Positions 1 through 7,355 of a DNA stretch of 14,062 bases are shown in pieces. The notes under the pieces are model-generated. The model was not told where the DNA came from, searched no databases, and was given only the letters and a program-made list of their open reading frames with translations. Where the stretch lies: the NCBI GenBank assembly GCA_014523485.1, contig JAATVK010000094.1:1-14062 (forward strand), written 5' to 3'. The translations under genes and the position numbers were made by a program. Source of the DNA: Nitrososphaerales archaeon TH5894 (lineage in GTDB: Archaea; Thermoproteota; Nitrososphaeria; Nitrososphaerales; Nitrososphaeraceae). Each line of letters opens with the position of its first letter. The first letter of the stretch is position 1.

Positions 1-111
1 TAGCTATAGAAGGATTAATTAAATTATAATTCTAAAAATATAAACTTTTCATACAATATTCTTGTAGATTTACATATTACTAAAAAATAATTCTATATAT
101 CGAGACAGAAA

Positions 112-121
112 AATATAATTT
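112..121 (+). promoter_or_regulatory. Putative TATA box of cobO
   Basis: An AT box (AATATAATTT) is centred about 29 nt before the ATG at 146. This is close to the spacing of a leaderless archaeal promoter. No Shine-Dalgarno-like sequence lies ahead of the start. The surrounding DNA is very AT-rich, so chance occurrence is possible. Confidence 0.35.
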
Positions 122-145
122 AGATCTTTTTATGCCTCTATAACA

Positions 146-682
146 ATGGACTCCGATAATGGAATTGTAGTAATTTACACTGGTAAAGGAAAAGGAAAAA
201 CTACTGCCGCATTAGGAATTGTATTGAGAGCAGTAGGTCATGGCTTTAAGGTTTTGATGATCCAATTTATAAAGGGTGAATGGTATTACGGAGAACTTTC
301 AAGCGCAAAAAGATTAACTCCTGAATTTGAAATGATTGCGGCAGGAAAAGGTTTCATTGGAATATTAGACGATGATCACGATTTTGTAGAGCATAGAAAA
401 TCTGCAGAGGATGCGTTAATTCTTGCCAAGGAAAAAATGATATCTAAAGAGTATGATATTATTATCCTTGATGAAATTAATTATGCAATAAATCTCCAAC
501 TTCTTTCAATAAATCAAGTACTTGAATTAATTAAGATACGTCCCAAACAGACATCCATTGTATTAACCGGTAATTATGCCCCCGATGAAATTATCCAAGT
601 CGCTGATTTAGTTACTGAAATGAATGAAATTAAACATCCTTATCAACAAGGTATCAAGGCAAAAAGAGGAATTGATTACTAA
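146..682 (+). CDS. cobO: Cob(I)alamin adenosyltransferase (CobO/BtuR family)
   Basis: This enzyme transfers the adenosyl group of ATP to the cobalt of a reduced corrinoid, a late step in making adenosylcobalamin in the cytoplasm. The 178-residue product has the family's unusual P-loop, GKGKGKTT at residues 13-20, in the first strand-loop-helix. A Walker-B-like strand YDIIILDE follows at 103-110. The C-terminal tail (KHPYQQGIKAKRGIDY, 163-178) matches the typical CobO ending. Length is slightly below bacterial members because the N-terminal extension is missing, as is common in archaea. The ATG at 146 puts the first beta strand directly ahead of the P-loop. It stands alone ahead of the aIF2-alpha gene (62 bp gap); no other cobalamin gene is visible. 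The family call is secure. Confidence 0.93.
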   Translation: MDSDNGIVVIYTGKGKGKTTAALGIVLRAVGHGFKVLMIQFIKGEWYYGELSSAKRLTPEFEMIAAGKGFIGILDDDHDFVEHRKSAEDALILAKEKMISKEYDIIILDEINYAINLQLLSINQVLELIKIRPKQTSIVLTGNYAPDEIIQVADLVTEMNEIKHPYQQGIKAKRGIDY

Positions 683-709
683 TTGATAAGATCAAGACGA
701 TACTTTACA

Positions 710-720
710 AAATAAATATA
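710..720 (+). promoter_or_regulatory. Putative TATA box of the aIF2-alpha/nop10 pair
   Basis: AT-rich box (AAATAAATATA) about 29 nt before the ATG at 745, at leaderless-promoter spacing. A GGAG at 730-733 lies 11 nt ahead of the start and could alternatively act as a weak ribosome-binding site. Confidence 0.35.
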
Positions 721-744
721 GCTTGTATCGGAGTTAAATAAAAG

Positions 745-1554
745 ATGGAAGATCAGAAAAATCTCCCTGAAGAGGGGGATATTGTTATTGCTAACGTTAA
801 ACAAGTTACAAATCATGGAGCATATGTATATTTAGAAGAATACGATAATTTGACAGGATTTTTACATATTTCTGAAATAGCAACAGGTTGGATAAGAAAT
901 ATTGAAAGATATGTTAGACCTAATCAAAAAATTGTTTTAAAAGTTATTAGAGTAAATAAAGCACGATCGGAAGTTGATTTATCACTGAAACAAGTATCAG
1001 GTGAAGAAAAAAAATCAAAGATTATTGAGGTAAAGAAAAACGAAAAGGCTAATGCTTTCATGGCAATAATAAAAAGTAAAGCCAATCTTTCGAATGAACA
1101 AATAAAACAAATTGAAGAAAAAATACTTACTAAATTTGATTATGTTTATGATATTTTTGAAGCTACCACAAAAAAAGGGAAAGAAGTACTATTGCCACTA
1201 GAATTAGCCGAAAATGTAATAAATATAATTGAAGAGGAAAGTAAAAAAATTCCCATCCCTCATGTTGAAATAAGAGGAATAGTAGAAGTTTCATCTCAAA
1301 AATCCAATGGTGTGGAAATTATTAAATCTATTTTAAGTACCGCAGAAATTACAAAAGGTAATTCAAAGGTTATGATTTCTTATATCGCAGCACCTAAATA
1401 TAGAATAGTTGTAGCTGCAGATAATTTTAAAATTGCTGAGAAATCTATTAATGGTGCTATAGAAAAAATAAAATCTGCAATTGAAAAAGAGAACGGTCAC
1501 TTTAATTTTATTCGTCAAGAATCTAAAAAAACTCAACAACAATTAGTTCATTAA
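745..1554 (+). CDS. Translation initiation factor 2, alpha subunit (aIF2-alpha)
   Basis: This is the alpha subunit of the heterotrimeric archaeal initiation factor 2, which carries initiator Met-tRNA to the small ribosomal subunit. The 269-residue length is normal. An N-terminal S1 (OB-fold) RNA-binding domain spans about residues 10-84, with the motifs GDIVIANVKQVTNHGAYVYL and GFLHISEIA. A lysine-rich helical middle domain follows, and the C-terminal alpha/beta domain (about 175-260) binds the gamma subunit. At the position of eukaryotic eIF2-alpha Ser51 the sequence reads SEIA (43-46), so alanine replaces the regulatory serine, consistent with no eukaryote-type phosphorylation control. One base separates its stop from the nop10 start, so the two are almost certainly co-transcribed; this pairing is widespread in archaea. 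Confidence 0.95.
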   Translation: MEDQKNLPEEGDIVIANVKQVTNHGAYVYLEEYDNLTGFLHISEIATGWIRNIERYVRPNQKIVLKVIRVNKARSEVDLSLKQVSGEEKKSKIIEVKKNEKANAFMAIIKSKANLSNEQIKQIEEKILTKFDYVYDIFEATTKKGKEVLLPLELAENVINIIEEESKKIPIPHVEIRGIVEVSSQKSNGVEIIKSILSTAEITKGNSKVMISYIAAPKYRIVVAADNFKIAEKSINGAIEKIKSAIEKENGHFNFIRQESKKTQQQLVH

Positions 1555-1555
1555 A

Positions 1556-1738
1556 ATGAAACATTTATTGAGAAAATGTTTAAAATGTAAAATTTATACT
1601 CTTAAGAATCAATGTCCTAATTGTTCGGCTATAACCGTTGATCCAGCTCCAGCTAAATTTTCTCCAGATGATAAATATATTTTGTATAGACTACCGGAGT
1701 CTTATAACCAGAAACAAACAAATAAAGAAAATATATGA
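1556..1738 (+). CDS. H/ACA RNP protein Nop10
   Basis: Nop10 is a small structural subunit of the archaeal H/ACA ribonucleoprotein that directs pseudouridylation of rRNA together with Cbf5, Gar1 and L7Ae. The 60-residue product shows the full family signature: a zinc ribbon with Cys8, Cys11, Cys20 and Cys23, the YTLK segment between the Cys pairs, and the conserved stretch PAPAKFSPDDKYILYR (30-45) that packs on Cbf5. The last 15 residues (LPESYNQKQTNKENI) are polar and probably disordered. The ATG lies one base after the upstream stop, so translation may be coupled. Small but recognised with high confidence. Confidence 0.94.
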   Translation: MKHLLRKCLKCKIYTLKNQCPNCSAITVDPAPAKFSPDDKYILYRLPESYNQKQTNKENI

Positions 1739-1752
1739 ATTATTGCTCCATA

Positions 1753-1758
1753 TTTTTT
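1753..1758 (+). terminator. Poly-T terminator candidate after nop10
   Basis: A run of six T, followed by further T-rich DNA, begins 15 nt after the nop10 stop. Archaeal RNA polymerase terminates at T-runs without needing a hairpin. The convergent gene arrangement requires a terminator here. Confidence 0.4.
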
Positions 1759-1930
1759 CATGGTTTTGTAAGGGTATTTATCTATCTTTTATATGATTAT
1801 ATGTTCTATTTTATTCGCCTGATGTTAATTAAATAGCATTAAGATTATCTTAAAACCTAGAAATTTTAATTTATTGAATAAATATTAAGTTATATTATTA
1901 GTTGGTAATATTGAATGCTTTGTTATAAAG

Positions 1931-1937
1931 AAAAAAA
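1931..1937 (-). terminator. Poly-T terminator of the beta-helix gene
   Basis: Read on the minus strand, CTC followed by seven T and then CTTT lies about 21 nt after the TAA stop (1961-1959). This is a good archaeal T-run terminator and fits the convergent arrangement with nop10. Confidence 0.5.
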
Positions 1938-1958
1938 GAGATGGAATTTTTTGTCTAG

Positions 1959-2795
1959 TTACTTACCAATACATATACCGCTTGGATTAGCAGTCATACA
2001 ATTGTTTTGATCATATGTATTGCCATTGGTATTTACTGGTAACCCATTAGCATTGTTTACGTCGATGGTGTTCAAAAGAACATTGTTAAAGTTAACATTG
2101 TTTTGGTTACTTTGATTGTCTATATAAAGACCGTTTCCAGATTCAGTAATAGAATTCAAAGTGATAACAGAGTTATCTGAGTTAACTAATGTTACTCCTG
2201 CCAAGGTATTTTGGAAAAGTATATTATTTTCGATAGTGCTTTGTTGTGTAGAATGTCCTGCAATACCAATTTGGTTATTCATAATTATGGACAGATGTGC
2301 ATTGAGTATGCTTGCACCAGTACTGAATAATCCTATTTGATTATTTTTAGCAACTATTCCTTTTACTTCAACATTTTGAGATCCTGTCATCAGTATACCG
2401 GCTTGAAATCCTTCAATAGTACCATCCTGTACTACTACATTGTTCATATTTGGTATCATGATTCCTACTTTACTTGAAGTCTTTGTATCGCTATCTACAT
2501 CTGGACCAGATATTGTATGTCCGTTAAGATCTACAACAATATCGCTCGCACCAACTATAAGACCATCACTTTCTGCACAATTCAAGTTAGAAGTTAATAT
2601 AACATTTTGTGTGATAACTTGACCGCATGATGGGCTTATGGCTAATGGTTGTGACGATGGTTGTTGTTGTGCTGTTGGTTGTTGTTGTGCTGGTTGGGTT
2701 TGGGCACTTAAAGATATGGGTTGCATTGTTATTGCTGCAACGGCAGAGAATGAGATGATCGCTGCCAACATATATGCCATTAGTGTTCTATTCAT
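1959..2795 (-). CDS. Secreted right-handed parallel beta-helix protein
   Basis: A 278-residue exported protein of unknown specific role. Residues 1-31 look like a Sec signal peptide: a short basic start, a hydrophobic core (MLAAIISFSAVAAI) and small residues near LSAQ. A Gln/Pro-rich linker at 33-50 follows. From about 75 to 250 the protein consists of short repeats such as NVVVQDGTIEGF, NVEVKGIVAKNNQIG and STIENNILFQNTLAG, typical of PbH1/NosD-like beta-helix coils with Asn ladders. Two cysteine pairs bracket the helix (Cys57/Cys73 and Cys266/Cys275), suggesting disulphide-closed caps outside the membrane. No C-terminal anchor is seen. Such folds often bind or cut polysaccharides, which would fit the neighbouring glycosyltransferases, but no catalytic residues can be assigned. 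Divergent from the reductase gene. Confidence 0.85.
   Translation of the reverse strand: MNRTLMAYMLAAIISFSAVAAITMQPISLSAQTQPAQQQPTAQQQPSSQPLAISPSCGQVITQNVILTSNLNCAESDGLIVGASDIVVDLNGHTISGPDVDSDTKTSSKVGIMIPNMNNVVVQDGTIEGFQAGILMTGSQNVEVKGIVAKNNQIGLFSTGASILNAHLSIIMNNQIGIAGHSTQQSTIENNILFQNTLAGVTLVNSDNSVITLNSITESGNGLYIDNQSNQNNVNFNNVLLNTIDVNNANGLPVNTNGNTYDQNNCMTANPSGICIGK
2659..2692 (-). repeat. 18-bp tandem repeat coding for the Gln/Pro linker
   Basis: The 16-base unit GGTTGTTGTTGTGCTG occurs at 2659-2674 and again at 2677-2692, a period of 18 bp. On the minus strand each copy encodes an AQQQP-type unit in the linker of the secreted beta-helix protein. The in-frame period suggests slippage could vary the linker length. 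Confidence 0.8.
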
Positions 2796-2817
2796 TTAGT
2801 AGATGGTTTGGTACTGA

Positions 2818-2827
2818 CATATTTATG
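2818..2827 (-). promoter_or_regulatory. Putative TATA box of the beta-helix gene
   Basis: On the minus strand CATAAATATG is centred about 27 nt before the ATG at 2795-2793. This is the spacing expected for a leaderless archaeal mRNA; no Shine-Dalgarno sequence is present. The 321-bp divergent gap (2796-3116) otherwise holds no convincing gene and carries one promoter at each end. Confidence 0.5.
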
Positions 2828-3087
2828 TTAATCTATTATTTTTATTATAACTAAGTATAGACGATTTATATTGTAACTATTTATTAGTACACTTGATAGT
2901 TTTAATTTAAAAAGTGAGTTTCTATTTTAAAAATTTTATATCTTGTTCCGCAAAAATTAAAATTTTTAATTATTATACAATTATACATATAGAAGAGACA
3001 GTCAATTCTTTTTGATATTTTAGATAATAAATTTTCTATAGAGTATAAAATTATAAAAATTATTAAACTAGTTTTAATAAACAAGAA

Positions 3088-3094
3088 TTATAAG
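3088..3094 (+). promoter_or_regulatory. Putative TATA box of the reductase gene
   Basis: TTATAAG is centred 26 nt before the ATG at 3117, the classic leaderless spacing, with no ribosome-binding site in between. Confidence 0.5.
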
Positions 3095-3116
3095 TAAAAT
3101 TTAAGATCGTTTTAAT

Positions 3117-4148
3117 ATGAAAATTGCTATAGCTGGAGCTGGAGTTGCAGGAAGTTATTTAGGATTCATGTTACAAAAAGAAGGACATGATGTTACCATT
3201 TTTGAATCTTCAAAGGAGGAAAGTCATTGGGCAGTTTGTGCCTGGGGTGGTTCAAGAAATATACTTGAAAAATTTTCAAAAAATGTAGGATTAAATTTTA
3301 ACGAATATATTTTTCACGTTGGAAAAAAATTACGAATGGATTTACCAAACAATAAAGAAGAATATTTAGAACTTATTGGACTAGTTACTTACAACAAACA
3401 AAAATGGGAACATGATCTCTTAAAAGATTTGAGGGTTAAGTACAATTTTAAATGTTCTAATAGTTTTTCTTTTATGGACTATGATTATGTTCTCGACTGT
3501 ACTGGCCTTCATCGTTCGTTACTTCCCAAATCAACAACTGATTTTATCATCCCTGCTTATGAATATCTCATAGAAAATCCTGATATCCCAAGTAATAATG
3601 AGTTCTATGTAATAGGATACAAAGGAGCAAGGGGATATTTCTGGTACTTTCCAATTGATAAAGGTAGAGCCTTTGTAGGTGCTGGAGATATTGATAGGAA
3701 ATATTATGGGATTAAAGAATTTTTTCATAATAACCCCTCAGCAAAAATTATAAAAAAAATAGGAAGACCTATTCGTCTAGCTCCACCAAAACGTATGGAG
3801 CCTTTTTTTAACAAAAATGTTATAGGGGTGGGCGAATCTATTGGGTGCGTTTTTCCATTGTTAGGTGAGGGAATTATCCCTTCATTGTTATGTTGTGAAA
3901 TTTTTTTAAATGTTTTGGATAAATCCGAAAACTTTGATTTTAAATTGTACAGAAATTTAGTTTTGAAGAAATTTAATTATTATGATGATGTCTATAAGAT
4001 CGTAAGACTTAAAATGGAGGGGAAATTAAGTACAATTAAGCATTTTCCTTTAATGATGAAAATGTACTCATCAATGAAAAAAGATGAAAAAAGATTCGGT
4101 TTTGAAATTAATTTAGATAAAATGAATAGGCTCGTAAATGCTCTTTAA
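3117..4148 (+). CDS. Geranylgeranyl reductase family FAD-dependent oxidoreductase
   Basis: Members of this family saturate prenyl chains, for example those of archaeal membrane lipids or dolichol phosphate, using FAD. Visible motifs in the 343-residue product are an N-terminal Rossmann dinucleotide motif (GAGVAG, 7-12, ending in the acidic strand TIFE at 27-30), the second FAD motif DCTG (127-130), the family hallmark YxWxFP as YFWYFP (174-179), and the C-terminal FAD motif GVGESIGCVFPLLGEGI (237-253). It is shorter than typical lipid-core reductases of roughly 400 residues, and CAWGG (41-45) occupies the usual active-site cysteine region. It is therefore probably a paralogue rather than the housekeeping enzyme. 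The neighbouring glycosyltransferase, 149 bp downstream, suggests a lipid-carrier or glycolipid substrate, which is inference. The ATG start is supported by the promoter spacing. Confidence 0.85.
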   Translation: MKIAIAGAGVAGSYLGFMLQKEGHDVTIFESSKEESHWAVCAWGGSRNILEKFSKNVGLNFNEYIFHVGKKLRMDLPNNKEEYLELIGLVTYNKQKWEHDLLKDLRVKYNFKCSNSFSFMDYDYVLDCTGLHRSLLPKSTTDFIIPAYEYLIENPDIPSNNEFYVIGYKGARGYFWYFPIDKGRAFVGAGDIDRKYYGIKEFFHNNPSAKIIKKIGRPIRLAPPKRMEPFFNKNVIGVGESIGCVFPLLGEGIIPSLLCCEIFLNVLDKSENFDFKLYRNLVLKKFNYYDDVYKIVRLKMEGKLSTIKHFPLMMKMYSSMKKDEKRFGFEINLDKMNRLVNAL

Positions 4149-4156
4149 TTATTGTA

Positions 4157-4164
4157 TTTTTTTT
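4157..4164 (+). terminator. Poly-T terminator after the reductase gene
   Basis: A run of eight T starts 9 nt after the reductase stop codon, a strong archaeal intrinsic terminator signal. With a separate TATA box before the next gene, it suggests that the two + strand genes are independent units. Confidence 0.55.
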
Positions 4165-4269
4165 AGATACAACTAATAGTTCTACATCCTTAAAAACTTA
4201 GTTAAAAACTTATACTTTGAACAAGATCTTAATGAACAAATGATAATAATAATGTGTTACAACAAAAAA

Positions 4270-4277
4270 TATTTAAT
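4270..4277 (+). promoter_or_regulatory. Putative TATA box of the GT2 gene
   Basis: TATTTAAT is centred about 25 nt before the ATG at 4298, at leaderless spacing. It favours this ATG over the in-frame ATG six bases downstream (4304). Confidence 0.45.
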
Positions 4278-4297
4278 CTAATTTTAATAAATCTTGA

Positions 4298-5131
4298 ATG
4301 TTTATGAATAATGTAAAAGGTAAAATTGCAACGATCATTCCAGCTAGAAATGAAGAGAAATTTATAGGAGAGACCTTAGAAGCACTTTTAAATCAAGATA
4401 TTGATGAAAATTATATTATTGTAGTAAATGATGGATCTGAAGATAATACTAAAGAAGTTGTTAATTCTTTTCCTAATATTGAGCTAATTAATATTGAAAA
4501 TAGAGGTTTTGATGCCCAGGGAACCCCAATTCTTGCAAGAGTAATTAATCAAGGCCTTGAGAAATTGGTTCGAAAAAGTAGTTATAATTACATAATGATT
4601 TTGGGATCTGACCATATTCTCCCATCAAATTATATAAAAACAATAATAGATCATATGGATCATAATAGAGATATAGCAATTTGTTCTGGACAGATTAAAG
4701 GTGAAAAAAGTAAAGTTCCTAGGGGATCAGGTAGAATCGTCAAAAGTGATTTCTGGAGAACTATTGGACTTCAATACCCGTTAAAGTTTGGTTTTGAGAC
4801 TTATCTATTAATAAAAGCGCAGCAATTAGGATATAGAATAGATGTATTAAATGATCTAATTAGTGTTACAAACAGACCTACACGAAAATCTTACAAAAAA
4901 GAAACCTATATCTCTTATGGAAAATCACTAAAAGCTCTTGGTTATATTCAATTTTATTCTGTAGGTAGAATTGGTTTGATTTCTTTGAAAAATCCGAAAG
5001 GTGCTTTTTACATGCTTCAAGGGTATACCAGTAGTAACATTGAATTATATGAAGATGATTTTAGAAATTTTCTTAGATATATTCAATATGGAAGATTAAA
5101 ACAATATATAAAATCATTTTTATTGAGGTAA
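4298..5131 (+). CDS. Glycosyltransferase family 2 (GT-A fold)
   Basis: Probable inverting transferase that moves a sugar from a nucleotide sugar to a lipid or glycan acceptor at the cytoplasmic membrane face. The 277-residue product begins with the GT2 signature IIPARNEE (13-20) after a short strand, then IVVNDGSEDNT (41-51), which binds the nucleotide. The metal-binding DxD position reads GSDHILP (103-109). GFETYLLIKAQQLGYRID (165-182) matches the usual acceptor and base region with an acidic residue. The C-terminus is basic and has no transmembrane helix, so the protein is soluble or peripheral. A start at the second ATG (4304) would drop only two residues. Donor and acceptor cannot be inferred. 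It is followed by a gene-free stretch of 802 bp. Confidence 0.88.
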   Translation: MFMNNVKGKIATIIPARNEEKFIGETLEALLNQDIDENYIIVVNDGSEDNTKEVVNSFPNIELINIENRGFDAQGTPILARVINQGLEKLVRKSSYNYIMILGSDHILPSNYIKTIIDHMDHNRDIAICSGQIKGEKSKVPRGSGRIVKSDFWRTIGLQYPLKFGFETYLLIKAQQLGYRIDVLNDLISVTNRPTRKSYKKETYISYGKSLKALGYIQFYSVGRIGLISLKNPKGAFYMLQGYTSSNIELYEDDFRNFLRYIQYGRLKQYIKSFLLR

Positions 5132-5933
5132 TATTCTAGTAGATAAAATAATGGTAGAACTGACCTAGTAATTGATGTATATTTTATCCTCGTAAAAGTA
5201 ATATCATAAATTGTATACAGATGTTTAAGTGTCTATAATATATCAGTAAGATGATAAGATAATTAAAAGATTGAAAAGAAAATAGTAAACAGAAAACAAG
5301 AAATATACTCTACACTGGAGATATATCTATATATATTCTTGACAATCAAAGTATACTCCAGAACTTTATAACATTTCAATTAACATTCAAATGCACAAGC
5401 AGCAGACCAGTTTGTATTATTAATTTTCATAGGTAAACTAAGTTCTAGTTAACCTCAGTGGTAATGGTATGGTAGTAAAATAGTACTATATATTAAGCCT
5501 TTAACCAATAAGTTTGTATAGTATTTCTTCATTTTCCTTACTATTTAACTAAAATTATCAAAATAGACCATTTCTAGTCTCTAATTGAATCAAATTCTTA
5601 ATTTGTTTTAATCATTAATTTTCTTTACTATGATCAATTTGAGATTATAACCAAGGTCGAGTCTTACTTCGAACCATAGAGTAATATAATAATTGAAGCT
5701 ACTGCAACAATAGAATTCAAAAATTAATTTGTTATTGAAAGTAAATTAAAAATAAACTTTTTTGTTATGAAAATACAAAAGAAACATATTAAATTTATTT
5801 GAAAGAATAGGTTATATAATTATAACTACTAATGGAGACACCAATTCTTTATAGGCTAGTTTCTATGATAAAATTATATGCTATAAATCAGAGAATTATT
5901 GTAAATCTCGTGGAGCTACTTATAAGAGAAGTA
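5132..5933. other. Gene-free 802-bp region between convergent genes
   Basis: Both strands were read for start-to-stop frames. Those found on either strand were all very short; the longest, 41 codons at 5832-5957 (+), runs into the 3' end of the opposite gene and resembles nothing recognisable. No tRNA cloverleaf, insertion-sequence end or CRISPR repeat is visible. The region holds an imperfect hairpin at 5431-5455 and a 6-bp inverted repeat at 5315-5320/5356-5361. It may be decayed sequence or carry an untranslated RNA; neither can be shown here. Confidence 0.6.
5431..5455. repeat. Inverted repeat / hairpin in the large gap
   Basis: AGGTAAACTA (5431-5440) and TAGTTAACCT (5446-5455) are reverse complements except for one mismatch, leaving a 5-nt loop. 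It is one of the better stems in this gap. No T-run follows on either strand, so it is not an obvious terminator. Confidence 0.45.
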
Positions 5934-7046
5934 TTAACAAATTTGATAAGTATGTAGAATATTTTTCTCATAATTATCCCATAATAGATTTTTTTTTGCA
6001 AAGTTATAGATTTCTAATCTTTTTTTATATAAATCATTAGTATTTTCTTTATAATAAGAAATTTTTGAAATCAAATCATTAAGATTGTCAATGGTTTCGC
6101 TTTTTCCTTTTAATGTATCAGAAATTGTTTCCAATGATGATGTGTTAATAATTAATAGACCAGAATGTGCATATTCTGCATATTTGTTGGGATTCAAATA
6201 ATGATGAGACCAATGCTTCTTCCAGGGAAGTAACCCTATGTCATACTTAGACATTTCTGTAAACATTACGTTTCTAGGTAACAGACCTTTAAAAAAGATT
6301 TTTTTATTATTATTTTTATCCCATCCTATAAAAATCAAATTGCCTATATCATTTTCCAAAAATATATTTTCTAGTCCCTCTAAATTTTTATGAGGATAGA
6401 CATCTACAGATATTCCATCTCTACCCTGATATACACTGTTAATCTCTTTATTATAGTTTGGAGTAGTTATATTTTTTATTTCAGCTTCTAGAGGAAAATT
6501 GGGAACAACAAATACATCTTTTTTGTTTCCCATCTTTTTTAAATCAGTGGCAATGCGTTCTGAAACTGTAATAGTGGGATGATTAGATACAATTTCTTTT
6601 TCCCATATAGGCCATAGAGATATTGCTCTTTTTTTCATTTGTTTGGTTAACCATTTTCCAATTCCACTAGAATTTTTGGAACTTGTTATTTCAAAAAGAA
6701 GTTTGGCATATTGGGCCCAATGTTCATTATCATCATAAATAAATGGGATCCCTAAATCATTAATCATCTTAGCTGGAAAAATAGTATGGGCATGTATTAT
6801 ATCAGGTCTGACCTCTTCTATTATTTTTATTATTTGTTTTTTAACCATATGCCAATAATAAGGTATTCCAAATCTTGCTTTGGCATTCCATGTAATAGAG
6901 TACATTCTAGAAAAAATGATATTTTTATATTGTGGTGATTCTCTTCCTGCAAATATTACTTCATAACCATTATTTGTAGCAGTTAAAACAGATTTTTCAA
7001 TCCTCCAATTTGGTAATCCAAAACTTGTTAGAAATAAAATCTTCAT
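5934..7046 (-). CDS. GT4-like glycosyltransferase (GT-B fold)
   Basis: A 370-residue probable glycosyltransferase. The N-terminal Rossmann half starts MKILFLTSFG and contains IIHAHTIFPA (83-92), YDDNEHW (104-110) and VSERIATDL (161-169), all typical of GT4 acceptor domains. The C-terminal half has FKGLLPRNVM (252-261), then YDIGLLPW (268-275) and NPNKYAEYAHSGLLII (285-300), the donor-binding segment equivalent to the family's NK..EY..G motif. The first glutamate of the classical E-x7-E pair is Tyr here, as in some GT4 branches. No transmembrane helix is present. The ATG at 7046-7044 directly precedes the first beta strand. It is the last gene of the minus-strand series and is separated from the one upstream by 309 bp, so it probably has its own promoter. 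Sugar and acceptor are unknown. Confidence 0.82.
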   Translation of the reverse strand: MKILFLTSFGLPNWRIEKSVLTATNNGYEVIFAGRESPQYKNIIFSRMYSITWNAKARFGIPYYWHMVKKQIIKIIEEVRPDIIHAHTIFPAKMINDLGIPFIYDDNEHWAQYAKLLFEITSSKNSSGIGKWLTKQMKKRAISLWPIWEKEIVSNHPTITVSERIATDLKKMGNKKDVFVVPNFPLEAEIKNITTPNYNKEINSVYQGRDGISVDVYPHKNLEGLENIFLENDIGNLIFIGWDKNNNKKIFFKGLLPRNVMFTEMSKYDIGLLPWKKHWSHHYLNPNKYAEYAHSGLLIINTSSLETISDTLKGKSETIDNLNDLISKISYYKENTNDLYKKRLEIYNFAKKNLLWDNYEKNILHTYQIC

Positions 7047-7355
7047 TCATTATAATGGAGATTTAAAGCATTTACTAAAACTTTCGGATATGATCTTTGT
7101 AGTAATCCTAATTTTCATTTAGAAAAATTAAGATGTTAAATTATATCTGATACAATTTACAAACCAGGTCTTCTAATTATATGCTATTTTGAATATTAAA
7201 TATTATTCTGCATATTAAATTATATATCTGCATAGAGAAAATTTTAGAATAGATTTATTGATAGAGTATTTTATAGCTGTTATTAACTTTAACCTCTATT
7301 AAAATAATAAAAGTCTAATCAGAACAATTATAATATTGGATTGATCATTATATAC
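7047..7355. other. 309-bp intergenic region upstream of the GT4-like gene
   Basis: No gene is supported on either strand. It is very AT-rich. On the minus strand T-rich tracts (for example the complement of 7301-7314) could end transcription of the upstream glycosyltransferase, and a CTTTAAAT-like box near 7063-7071, about 21 nt from the ATG, may be the promoter of the downstream one. Both are weak calls. Confidence 0.4.

Noticed and set aside
2440..2622. 60-codon frame opposite the beta-helix gene
   Set aside because: Antisense shadow of a well-supported coding region.
2902..3084. 60-codon minus-strand frame in the divergent gap
   Set aside because: Low-complexity Ile/Lys/Phe composition expected from AT-rich DNA; it covers the reductase upstream region and has no promoter of its own.
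3531..3728. 65-codon frame opposite the reductase gene
   Set aside because: Antisense shadow across the conserved YxWxFP region of the real gene.
5393..5429. 16-codon minus-strand peptide ending in CAFEC, possible peptide precursor
   Set aside because: Too short, no promoter or modification genes nearby; chance is the simpler explanation.
5655..5675. GGTTCGAA-like sequence on the minus strand resembling a tRNA T-loop
   Set aside because: The flanking bases do not pair to form a T-stem and no acceptor or anticodon arms can be built around it.
5832..5957. 41-codon plus-strand frame starting METPILYRL
   Set aside because: Runs into the 3' end of the opposite glycosyltransferase gene, has no recognisable family and only weak context for a start.
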